Assembly: GCA_938023515.1 (NCBI GenBank)
Contig: CALJDR010000022.1
Location: forward strand, 40,348-104,347
Direction of reading: 5' to 3'
DNA length: 64,000 nt
DNA from: an uncultured Flavobacteriales bacterium
Lineage (GTDB): Bacteria > Bacteroidota > Bacteroidia > Flavobacteriales > UBA1820
Below the pieces are notes generated by a model that saw only the letters and a program-made list of their open reading frames with translations, had not been told where the DNA came from and did no database searches. Within the stretch, counting starts at the first letter, position 1. The number at the start of each line of letters is the position of its first letter. The translations under genes and the position numbers were made by a program. Shown piece by piece: positions 50,152-57,559 of this stretch.

Positions 50152-50976
50152 TTATCCCAGGCGTTGCGAGATGATTTTTTCTATCGCCCGATTGAGCCAG
50201 TCTATGCGGATACCGGCCAATGCTTCGTCCATAAAGGAACGGATGAGCATCCTGCGGGCTGTCTGGTAGGGGATACCCCGGCTGCGCATATAGAAAAGGG
50301 CTGTCTGGTCCAATTGGCCGATAGTTGCTCCGTGGGAACAGCGCACGTCGTCCGCATAAATCTCCAATTGAGGGTCGGTTTCGATACGGGCCGAGGAAGA
50401 CAGCAGGATATTGTTGTTCTTTTGGTAGGCCTGGATCTTCTGGGCATCCTTTTCGACGATGATCTTGCCGTCGAATACGGCTTTGGACTGCCCGTCCGCC
50501 ACGTATTTGAATGTCTGGTAGCTCTGTCCCAGCGGTTTTTTATGGTACAGGCGGATGTGGTTTTTCACCTGTTCGGCGCCTTGAGGCATCGCCGCCCCGA
50601 AGAGGGAGGTATGGGTGCTTTGGTGGCAGTCCAGCGTATAGGTGTTCTCGGAACTTCCGCCCAACACGATGGTCGAGAGTTCCAAGGTACTCAGGTCGTG
50701 CTGTACGGTCCGGTATTCCGTATCCGCTCCCTCCGGAATGATCCGGATATGGTTCAGCCGCGACTTTTCCCCTAACAGGACGTCGAACCGACTGTGGGCG
50801 CCGCCTGTGAGTATCTCCACCAGGGTCAGTTCTTCACCGGCGGGCACTTCGAGGGCGGTCTCCGATTCGCCTTGCTGCACCAGTACGACGGGCAGCCCGT
50901 CGTTCGGTGTGGCTTTCAGGAGCGTATCGACCGGGGCGATCCCTTCGGGAAAGTCTATGTTTTTCAGAAATTCCAT
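50152..50976 (-). CDS. sufD: Fe-S assembly scaffold protein SufD (short form)
   Basis: The 274-residue protein is the SufD partner of SufB and SufC. It has the beta-helix region with NHIRIIPEGADTEYRTVQHD and FDGKIIVEKDAQKIQAYQKN, and the ending segment SSARIETDPQLEIYADDVRC, SHGATIGQLDQ, and ARRMLIRSFMDEAL. It is much shorter than E. coli SufD (about 423 residues) because the N-terminal helical domain is reduced. The conserved Cys in DDVRCSHG and the following His are kept. It starts seven bases after the sufC stop. Confidence 0.93.
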   Translation of the reverse strand: MEFLKNIDFPEGIAPVDTLLKATPNDGLPVVLVQQGESETALEVPAGEELTLVEILTGGAHSRFDVLLGEKSRLNHIRIIPEGADTEYRTVQHDLSTLELSTIVLGGSSENTYTLDCHQSTHTSLFGAAMPQGAEQVKNHIRLYHKKPLGQSYQTFKYVADGQSKAVFDGKIIVEKDAQKIQAYQKNNNILLSSSARIETDPQLEIYADDVRCSHGATIGQLDQTALFYMRSRGIPYQTARRMLIRSFMDEALAGIRIDWLNRAIEKIISQRLG

Positions 50977-50983
50977 AGTGCGG

Positions 50984-51736
50984 TTATTTTTCGTCCTTTG
51001 TCAGCCAGTCGTAACCTCGTTTTTCCAGTTCGAGCGCCAAGGATTTGTCGCCGGTCTTGATGATGCGCCCTTTGTAGAGTACGTGGACGAAATCCGGTAC
51101 GATATATTCCAGCAGGCGCTGGTAGTGGGTGATCACGATAGTCGCGTTGTCGGGAGATTTGAGTTTGTTCACCCCGTTGGCCACGATGCGCAGAGCGTCT
51201 ATGTCCAGGCCGGAGTCCGTTTCGTCCAAAATGGCCAGGCGCGGCTGAAGGGCAGCCATCTGGAATATCTCGGCGCGTTTTTTCTCTCCGCCTGAAAAGC
51301 CTTCGTTCAGGCTGCGGGAGAGGAATTTGGGGTCGAGTTCGACCAGCGCCGCCTTTTCCCGGATGAATTTCAGGAGCTCCCCGGCCGGCATTTCAGGCAG
51401 GCCCAGGCTTTTGCGCTTTTCGTTGATGGCCGTTTTGATGAAATTGTTCACACTTACTCCGGGTATTTCCACCGGGTACTGGAACGACAGGAAGATACCG
51501 CGGTGGGCGCGCTCTTCCGGGGCCAGGTCGTCTATATTCTCTCCGAGAAAAGTGATGCTACCTGCGGTCTTTTCAAATTTCGGGTTCCCGGCGATGACGG
51601 CCGACAGGGTCGATTTTCCGGAACCGTTGGGCCCCATGATCGCGTGCACTTCCCCGGCGTTTACCGACAGGTTTATCCCTTTGAGGATCTCTCCTCCGTC
51701 TTCCACACGGGCTTTCAGGTCTTTTATTTCGAGCAT
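50984..51736 (-). CDS. sufC: Fe-S assembly ATPase SufC
   Basis: The 250-residue ABC-type ATPase powers the SufBCD scaffold. Walker A is GPNGSGKST at 35-43, the signature FSGGEKKRAEI is near residue 149, and Walker B LAILDETDSGLD is near 166-177; the atypical DETDSGLD is a SufC mark. It lies seven bases before sufD and 27 bases after an SMR transporter gene that separates it from sufB. Confidence 0.97.
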   Translation of the reverse strand: MLEIKDLKARVEDGGEILKGINLSVNAGEVHAIMGPNGSGKSTLSAVIAGNPKFEKTAGSITFLGENIDDLAPEERAHRGIFLSFQYPVEIPGVSVNNFIKTAINEKRKSLGLPEMPAGELLKFIREKAALVELDPKFLSRSLNEGFSGGEKKRAEIFQMAALQPRLAILDETDSGLDIDALRIVANGVNKLKSPDNATIVITHYQRLLEYIVPDFVHVLYKGRIIKTGDKSLALELEKRGYDWLTKDEK

Positions 51737-51763
51737 TTTGCTATGTTTTTTTGTTCGTTCGAT

Positions 51764-52096
51764 TCAATGTACGGCCGATTTGGAGAACAGATTGATCACC
51801 AGCACGCCCGCGACGATCAGCGAAAGGCCGATCACGGCCGGGACGTCGGGTTTCTGTCCGAAAAGGACCATCCCCACCAGGGAGATCAGCACGATACCTA
51901 CCCCGCTCCAGATCGCGTAAATAACCCCCATCTGCATATAGCGCATGGCCAGGGAGAGCAGGTAGAACGCGGCGGCGTAACAGACGGCGGTGACCAGCGA
52001 AGGCCACAGTTTGGAAAATCCGTCCGAGGCTTTCAGGGCTGTCGTGCCGATGACTTCGGCGATGATGGCTCCTCCGACCAACAAAAACTTCACCAT
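51764..52096 (-). CDS. SMR-family small multidrug/guanidinium-type transporter inside the suf operon
   Basis: The 110-residue protein has four transmembrane helices typical of small multidrug resistance proteins. The essential Glu is in the first helix (GGAIIAEVIGTTALKAS, Glu14), and helix 3 starts with AIWSGVGIVLISL, the conserved Trp-Ser-Gly region. The EVIGTT and GVIYAIWSGVG pattern is closer to EmrE/QacE than to Gdx guanidinium exporters, but this cannot be settled by eye. It sits between sufB (188 bases upstream) and sufC (27 bases downstream) on the same strand. No guanidine riboswitch was recognised in its leader. A small hairpin (AGGAG/CTCCT, 52107-52120) lies next to the start and may cover a ribosome site. 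Confidence 0.9.
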   Translation of the reverse strand: MVKFLLVGGAIIAEVIGTTALKASDGFSKLWPSLVTAVCYAAAFYLLSLAMRYMQMGVIYAIWSGVGIVLISLVGMVLFGQKPDVPAVIGLSLIVAGVLVINLFSKSAVH

Positions 52097-52106
52097 TTTA
52101 CTTTAA

Positions 52107-52120
52107 AGGAGCGGGCTCCT
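52107..52120 (-). promoter_or_regulatory. Small hairpin at the SMR gene start
   Basis: AGGAG and CTCCT pair across four bases, 11 bases before the SMR start codon. The rest of the 52121-52284 gap also holds a CCTCTTT/AAAGAGG pair but no clear promoter. Confidence 0.35.
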
Positions 52121-52284
52121 CTTATTTTAGTTCTTTATGTTTTATATCCTCTTTTTTGTTAGCCAAAAGAAAGAGGGAAAAAAGCCTTGAGGGAATGCAA
52201 GGAGCATTAAAACGATAGTCAACCACTTTGGATTGAATAGTTTCTTCCGCTTATTGTCCTTCCCGTTCCACCGGGATCATCCGG

Positions 52285-53721
52285 TTAGCCGACAGAGCCC
52301 TCCAGGGATATTTCCAGCAACTTCTGTGCCTCGACCGCGAATTCCATCGGCAGTTTTGCCAATACCTCGCGCGAGAAACCGTTCACGATCAGCGCGACCG
52401 CCTTTTCCGTGTCCAGTCCCCGCTGATTGCAGTAGAAAATCTGCTCTTCGCTGATCTTCGACGTGGTCGCTTCGTGCTCTACCGTGGCAGTCGGATTCCG
52501 GCTCTCGATTACCGGGAAGGTATGTGCCCCGCAATGGTCGCTCATCAGCAGCGAATCGCACTGGGTGAAATTGCGCGCCCCGTCGGCCCCCGAGAGCATT
52601 TTTACCATTCCCCGGTAGGAATTTTGGGAACTCCCCGCCGAGATACCTTTCGATATAATCGTGCTGCGGGTATTTTTGCCCATATGGATCATCTTGGTGC
52701 CGGTATCGGCCTGCTGGAAATGGTTGGTCATAGCCAGCGAATAGAATTCGCCGACCGAATCGTCCCCCTTGAGAATGCAGGAAGGGTATTTCCACGTAAC
52801 GGCGGAACCCGTTTCCACCTGTGTCCAGGATATTTTGGAGCGGCGGTGGCACACTCCCCGTTTGGTGACGAAGTTGTAAATACCCCCGTTCCCGTCCTTG
52901 TCGCCCGGGTACCAGTTCTGTACGGTCGAGTATTTGATCTCCGCCTCGTCCAGGGCGATGAGTTCCACCACGGCGGCATGGAGCTGGTTTTCGTCCCGCA
53001 TCGGGGCCGTGCAACCCTCCAGATAGGATACGTACGAGCCTTCGTCGGCGATGAGCAGCGTGCGTTCGAACTGCCCGGTGCCGGCCTGGTTGATGCGGAA
53101 ATAGGTGGAGAGTTCCATCGGACAGCGCACCCCTTTGGGAATGTAGCAGAACGATCCGTCCGAGAATACGGCCGCATTGAGCGCTGCATAGAAATTGTCG
53201 GTATGGGGCACCACGCTTCCCAGGTATTTTTTCACCAGGTCGGGATGTTCCTTGATGGCTTCGCTGATAGGCATAAAGAGAATACCGAGTTCGGCCAGGG
53301 TATTCTGAAAAGTGGTCCGCACCGATACAGAGTCCATCACCACATCCATCGCTACCCCAGACAGTACTTTTTGTTCTTCCAGCGGAATGCCCAGCCGGTC
53401 GAAAGTGCGCAGGAGTTCCGGGTCGACCTCGTCCAGCGAGTTGTACTTGGGTACGTTCCTCGGGGCGGAATAGTAGATGATCTCGTCGAATTCCGGCGTT
53501 TTGTATTTCAGGTGGGCCCAGGTGGGTTCTTTCATCGTCAGCCAATGGCGGTAGGCGCGCAATCGGTATTCGGTCATCCATTCCGGCTCCTCTTTGCGGG
53601 CGGAAATAGCGCGGATGATATCCTCGTTCAGTCCTTTGGGGAATGTGTCGGCTTCGATGTCCGAGTGGAAGCCGTACTTGTATTGCGACTGTGCCAGTTC
53701 GTCTATTATTTCTTTACTCAT
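52285..53721 (-). CDS. sufB: Fe-S assembly scaffold protein SufB
   Basis: The 478-residue protein is the main scaffold for new Fe-S clusters. Family marks are SGVAMDVVMDSVSVRTTF, YIPKGVRCPMELSTYFRIN, ADEGSYVSYLEGCTAPMRDE, STVQNWYPGDK and RNFTQCDSLLM with SDHCGAHTFP. The start at 53721 (MSKEIIDELAQSQYKYGF) is chosen because a TATATTTG promoter box lies at 53767-53774 on the minus strand, overlapping a longer frame's ATG at 53769. It is the first gene of the operon sufB-SMR-sufCDSE-DUF59. Confidence 0.96.
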   Translation of the reverse strand: MSKEIIDELAQSQYKYGFHSDIEADTFPKGLNEDIIRAISARKEEPEWMTEYRLRAYRHWLTMKEPTWAHLKYKTPEFDEIIYYSAPRNVPKYNSLDEVDPELLRTFDRLGIPLEEQKVLSGVAMDVVMDSVSVRTTFQNTLAELGILFMPISEAIKEHPDLVKKYLGSVVPHTDNFYAALNAAVFSDGSFCYIPKGVRCPMELSTYFRINQAGTGQFERTLLIADEGSYVSYLEGCTAPMRDENQLHAAVVELIALDEAEIKYSTVQNWYPGDKDGNGGIYNFVTKRGVCHRRSKISWTQVETGSAVTWKYPSCILKGDDSVGEFYSLAMTNHFQQADTGTKMIHMGKNTRSTIISKGISAGSSQNSYRGMVKMLSGADGARNFTQCDSLLMSDHCGAHTFPVIESRNPTATVEHEATTSKISEEQIFYCNQRGLDTEKAVALIVNGFSREVLAKLPMEFAVEAQKLLEISLEGSVG

Positions 53722-53733
53722 AGCGCAATAGAA

Positions 53734-53774
53734 CCCCGGATAAAGCCGGGGTATCATATATAAGCACAAATATA
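53734..53774 (-). promoter_or_regulatory. suf operon promoter box and leader hairpin
   Basis: TATATTTG (minus strand, 53767-53774) is followed by a CCCCGG/CCGGGG hairpin at 53734-53751 in the short leader before sufB. The hairpin may stabilise the transcript or affect translation; no known Fe-S regulator site was recognised. Confidence 0.6.
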
Positions 53775-53810
53775 CGAATTATTACAGGAGCCCCGGATGA
53801 TAAAAAATAC

Positions 53811-53842
53811 ATAAAGTCAGGTGAATTTTCACCTGACTTTAT
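53811..53842 (-). terminator. Terminator between pepT and sufB
   Basis: ATAAAGTCAGGTGAA and its perfect complement flank two bases. It ends the pepT transcript (stop at 53868) before the suf promoter. Confidence 0.8.
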
Positions 53843-53867
53843 GAGTATCAGTGCTTTTGCTTAAATT

Positions 53868-55100
53868 TTATTTTCCGGTATATTTTTCCGAAAGCCGGAC
53901 GATCTCCACAATGGTCCGGGCGGCCTTTTCCATCGTGTCGAGCACGGCGAATTCAAACCGGCCGTGAAAGTTGTGCCCTCCGGTAAAGATATTGGGGCAG
54001 GGCAGTCCCATGAACGACAGGCGGGCTCCGTCCGTACCGCCCCGGATGGCTTTTACCTCGGGGGTTACCCCGGCGGCTTTCATTGCGGCCTCGGCCATTT
54101 CCACCACGTACATGACAGGTTCTATCTGCATGCGCATATTGTAATACTGGTTTTTCACGGCAAAATCGAGCGCCTTTTCCCCGTATTTGCTTCGGAAGAA
54201 TTCCGCGGCGGCTTTGAAAACCTCTTTGCGGTGCTCGAATTTTTTCCGGTCGTGGTCGCGGATGATATAGTTCAGCGTGGTCTTTTCGAGGCTGGCGTCC
54301 ATCGTATGCAGGTGGTAGAAGCCTTCGTAGCCTTCGGTGTGCTCCGGCCGTTCAGCGGGCGGGAGAGTCTGGATGAACTCGGAGGCGCGCAGCATGGAGT
54401 TGATCATCTTGTCCTTCGAGTAGCCCGGATGCACGGACAGCCCGTAGAAAGTGATAGCAGCAGCTGCTCCGTTAAAGTTCTCGTATTCCAGTTCGCCTTC
54501 GGCGCTACCATCCATCGTGTAGGCCCAGTCGGCGTCGAATTTTTTCACGTCGAAGAAATCCGGCCCGCGGCCTATCTCCTCGTCCGGGGTGAAGCCGATG
54601 CGGATGTCCCCGTGCTTGATCTCCGGGTGGGCCTGGAGGTATTCCACGGCGGAGAGTATTTCCGCAACCCCGGCCTTATCGTCCGCACCCAGCAGGGTAG
54701 TCCCATCCGAAGTGATCAGGGTCGAACCTTTGTATTTGGCGATCTCCGGGAAATCGGATGTTTTGAGTACGACACCCGGGCTGAGGGTGAGGTCGCCCCC
54801 GTCGTAGTTTTCCCAGACGATGGGTTTCACATCCTTGCCGCAGGCGTCCGGCGAAGTGTCCATGTGGGAAATAAAGCCGATGCGCGGCAATTTTTCGTCC
54901 GTATTGGCCGGCAGGGTGCCCATCATGTAGCAATGCTCGTCCAACGATACGTCTTTCAGGCCCATCGATTCCATTTCGGCCTTCAGCAGGCGGGCCAGGT
55001 CGAATTGTTTTTCGGTCGAGGGAACACCCTGCTGTCCTTCGGCGGACTGGGTGTCTATTTTTACGTAACGCAGAAAACGCTCGAGGATATTTTTTCTCAT
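53868..55100 (-). CDS. pepT: Peptidase T (tripeptide aminopeptidase)
   Basis: The 410-residue M20 enzyme removes N-terminal residues from tripeptides in the cytoplasm. Metal ligands are seen in FISHMDTSPDA (His79; Asp81 is catalytic), GADDKAGVAE and FTPDEEIGRGPDFFDV, and the IRGGTDGARLSFMGLPCPNI segment is typical of PepT. It overlaps engB upstream by four bases (ATGA), so it belongs to the hydrolase-engB-pepT operon. Confidence 0.96.
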   Translation of the reverse strand: MRKNILERFLRYVKIDTQSAEGQQGVPSTEKQFDLARLLKAEMESMGLKDVSLDEHCYMMGTLPANTDEKLPRIGFISHMDTSPDACGKDVKPIVWENYDGGDLTLSPGVVLKTSDFPEIAKYKGSTLITSDGTTLLGADDKAGVAEILSAVEYLQAHPEIKHGDIRIGFTPDEEIGRGPDFFDVKKFDADWAYTMDGSAEGELEYENFNGAAAAITFYGLSVHPGYSKDKMINSMLRASEFIQTLPPAERPEHTEGYEGFYHLHTMDASLEKTTLNYIIRDHDRKKFEHRKEVFKAAAEFFRSKYGEKALDFAVKNQYYNMRMQIEPVMYVVEMAEAAMKAAGVTPEVKAIRGGTDGARLSFMGLPCPNIFTGGHNFHGRFEFAVLDTMEKAARTIVEIVRLSEKYTGK

Positions 55101-55699
55101 AACGACAACTCTTTATTCGTATTTTCTATGTAGTCGAGTATTTCTTCCGTACCGGCCCCTGTGGAAGAGGAGGTGACGAAAATAGGAGGAAGTTCTTCCC
55201 ATTGTTCCTGCAGGACCTTTTTGTAGGCAGCCACGTTCCTGGCCAGCACTCCGCGGGTGAGTTTGTCCGCCTTGGTGAAACAAATAGCCAACGGGATGCC
55301 ATTCTCCCCCAGCCACGCGATGAATTCAAGATCCGATTTGAGGGGCTCATGCCGGACATCCACCAGCACGAAAATGGTGGTGAGGCTTTTCCGGGTGAGG
55401 ATGTAAGAAGTAATGAGTTTGGAGAATTCGGCCCGTTGTACCTTGGAGGTTTTGGCGTAGCCGTATCCCGGCAGGTCGACTAAGTACCATTGCCCGCCGT
55501 TGATCCGGAAGAGGTTTATCAGTTGGGTTTTGCCGGGCGTCTGGGAAGTCTTGGCGATCTTATGGCGGCACAGGGCGTTGATCAGCGAGGATTTGCCTAC
55601 GTTGCTGCGCCCGATGAAAGCGTATTCCGGCACAGTAACTGCGGGGGCTTTGGCAGCATCCGCGCTGGAAGTGACGAACTGCGCTTCGTTGATCTTCAT
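55097..55699 (-). CDS. engB: Ribosome biogenesis GTPase EngB/YihA
   Basis: The 200-residue GTPase assists large-subunit ribosome assembly. G motifs are GRSNVGKSS (G1, near 33-41), TPGKTQ (G2), DLPGYGYAK (G3) and FTKADKL (G4). The start is ATG 55699 (MKINEAQFVTSSADAAK), since a longer frame from 55876 runs through the upstream gene. It overlaps the hydrolase gene by four bases at its start and pepT by four at its end, a tightly coupled trio. Confidence 0.96.
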   Translation of the reverse strand: MKINEAQFVTSSADAAKAPAVTVPEYAFIGRSNVGKSSLINALCRHKIAKTSQTPGKTQLINLFRINGGQWYLVDLPGYGYAKTSKVQRAEFSKLITSYILTRKSLTTIFVLVDVRHEPLKSDLEFIAWLGENGIPLAICFTKADKLTRGVLARNVAAYKKVLQEQWEELPPIFVTSSSTGAGTEEILDYIENTNKELSL

Positions 55700-56466
55700 G
55701 GCTGTCGGCCCTCCTGTCGGCCGAGCCATTCGATAAGCAGGCGGTTGAAGATGATAGGGTGCTCCATCATCGGGGCGTGCCCGCATTTTTCGATCCACTG
55801 GAGTTCGGAGTGCGGGAGCAGTTGGTTGAACTGTACGGCCACTTCGGGAGGGGTCACGATATCGTTCCTTCCCCAAATGAGCAGGGTGGGTTTTGCTATT
55901 TTCGGAAGGTCTTTTTCCATATTGTGCCGGATGGCGCTCTTGGAAATGGACAGGGTGTGCAGGATCTTGGCGCGGTTGTTGACGATGTCGTACACTTCGT
56001 CTACCAGGGCCGGCGTAGCGGTAGCAGGGTTATAAAAAACCTCTTTCGTCTTTTCCTCGACATAATCGCGGCTGCCCCGTTTGGGATAGGACGACCCGGC
56101 GTTCTCGTACAGTCCGGACGATCCGGTAAGCACCAGCCCTTTTACGTGTTCCGGGTGACGCTTGGTAAAAACCAACGAGATATGTCCTCCCAGGGAATTC
56201 CCCAGGATGTAGAAATCTTCGAGTTGTTTGTGCTTGACGAACTGGTGTACGTAGGAAGAGAGGCCTTTTACGCTGGCCTTGAGCAGGGAGATGGTGTATA
56301 GCGGCAGGGAGGGGATCAGGGCCCGGTATCCGTTGCGCCGTAGGCCTTCCACCACCGAGTCGAAATTACTCAAACTGCCCATCAGTCCATGGAGTAGCAG
56401 TACCGGGGTACCTTCGCCTTCTTCAATATAACTGAACTTTCCTTCCTTTTTTATCTGGTAATTCAT
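55696..56466 (-). CDS. Alpha/beta hydrolase
   Basis: The 256-residue protein shows the alpha/beta hydrolase fold: oxyanion turn LLLHGLMG (about 23-30), nucleophile Ser91 in LGNSLGGHIS, an Asp in WGRNDIVTP near 206, and His in EKCGHAPMMEHP near 239. It could be an esterase, thioesterase or lipase; the substrate is not evident. There is no signal peptide. It is the first gene of an operon with engB and pepT, overlapping engB by four bases. Confidence 0.9.
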   Translation of the reverse strand: MNYQIKKEGKFSYIEEGEGTPVLLLHGLMGSLSNFDSVVEGLRRNGYRALIPSLPLYTISLLKASVKGLSSYVHQFVKHKQLEDFYILGNSLGGHISLVFTKRHPEHVKGLVLTGSSGLYENAGSSYPKRGSRDYVEEKTKEVFYNPATATPALVDEVYDIVNNRAKILHTLSISKSAIRHNMEKDLPKIAKPTLLIWGRNDIVTPPEVAVQFNQLLPHSELQWIEKCGHAPMMEHPIIFNRLLIEWLGRQEGRQP

Positions 56467-56530
56467 TGGATCGCTTTAGGATACTAAGCCGTACAAATAT
56501 ACAAAAATCCTTTCGGGAAAAGTTAATTTT

Positions 56531-57502
56531 TTACCGGAAACCGAGCTTCTTCCGCACGTCCGCCAAGCGAACTTCCGCCACCCGGGCCGCTTTCTGTGCG
56601 CCTTCGAGCAGCTTCTGTTCCACCTCGTCCAGATGATCGGTGTAGTATTGGAACAATTCCCGCTCTTTGGCAAAACGTTCGAGGATCAGTTCCAGCAGGG
56701 CCTTCTTGGCGTGTCCGTATCCGAAACCACCGGCCAGGTATTTCCCGCGGAGGTCTTCGATCTGTTCGGGGGTGCCCAGCAGGCTGTAGAGTTTGAAAAC
56801 GTTGCAGGTGTCGGGATTCTTGGGCTCTTCCAGCGGGGTGGAGTCGGTCACGATACTGCCGATGACCTTTTTCAGTTCCTTTTCCGGGACGAAAATGTCG
56901 ATATAGTTGTTGCGGGATTTGCTCATCTTGTTGCCGTCCGTCCCGGGGATGATCATCACATCCTGCTGGGAAAGGCCTTCGGGTATAACGAACGTTTCGC
57001 CCATCCGGTTGTTAAACCTCTCGGCTACATCCCGGGTGAATTCCAGGTGCTGATTCTGGTCCTTGCCCACCGGTACGAGGTTCGCATCGTAGAGCAGGAT
57101 GTCGGCGGCCATCAGGATAGGATAGTTGAACAGGCCGGCGTTCACATCGGACAGCCGGTCCGCCTTGTCCTTGAAAGCATGGGCGAGCTGGAGTCGCTGG
57201 TACGGGAAGAAACAGTCGAGATACCAGGTCAGTTCGGTGGTCTGGGGGACGTCGCTCTGGCGGTAGAATACCGTCCGGGAGGTGTCCAATCCCATGGCCA
57301 GCCAGGTTTTGGCGACGGCATAGGTATTTTCCCGCAGTTCCTGTGCGTCCTTTATTAAAGTAAGCGAATGAAGGTCGGCGATGAACAGGAACGATTCGTC
57401 GTCGCTCTGTCCGGCGGCTTTTATGGCCGGCAGGATGGCCCCCAGGATGTTTCCTAAATGAGGTCTTCCGGTCGCCTGAATGCCGGTGAGTATTCTTGCC
57501 AT
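56531..57502 (-). CDS. trpS: Tryptophanyl-tRNA synthetase
   Basis: The 323-residue class I enzyme has TGRPHLGNILGA (HIGH-like, about 11-22) and NKMSKSRNN (about 195-203). LYDANLVPVGKDQNQHLEF, seen as shorter pieces LYDANLVPVG and DQNQHLEFTRD, is the tryptophan pocket region. A TATCTTTG box on the minus strand (57531-57538) precedes it. It is transcribed toward the hydrolase operon with a 64-base gap. Confidence 0.97.
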   Translation of the reverse strand: MARILTGIQATGRPHLGNILGAILPAIKAAGQSDDESFLFIADLHSLTLIKDAQELRENTYAVAKTWLAMGLDTSRTVFYRQSDVPQTTELTWYLDCFFPYQRLQLAHAFKDKADRLSDVNAGLFNYPILMAADILLYDANLVPVGKDQNQHLEFTRDVAERFNNRMGETFVIPEGLSQQDVMIIPGTDGNKMSKSRNNYIDIFVPEKELKKVIGSIVTDSTPLEEPKNPDTCNVFKLYSLLGTPEQIEDLRGKYLAGGFGYGHAKKALLELILERFAKERELFQYYTDHLDEVEQKLLEGAQKAARVAEVRLADVRKKLGFR

Positions 57503-57530
57503 GTGTCTTTCTTTTTTACAATTCAGGGTG

Positions 57531-57538
57531 CAAAGATA
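57531..57538 (-). promoter_or_regulatory. -7 box TATCTTTG of trpS
   Basis: The minus-strand octamer lies 28 bases before the trpS start, within the 57-base gap from the GH20 gene. Confidence 0.6.
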
Positions 57539-57559
57539 CGAAAAAATCAGGCCGGCGGG

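Noticed and set aside
52097..52284. Possible guanidine riboswitch before the SMR gene
   Set aside because: None of the conserved ykkC-type or mini-ykkC sequence elements could be found in the minus-strand leader.
55700..55876. 59-residue N-terminal extension of EngB
   Set aside because: It overlaps the upstream hydrolase gene in another frame and has the Arg/Pro-rich look of a shadow; ATG 55699 gives the normal family start with an ATGA overlap.
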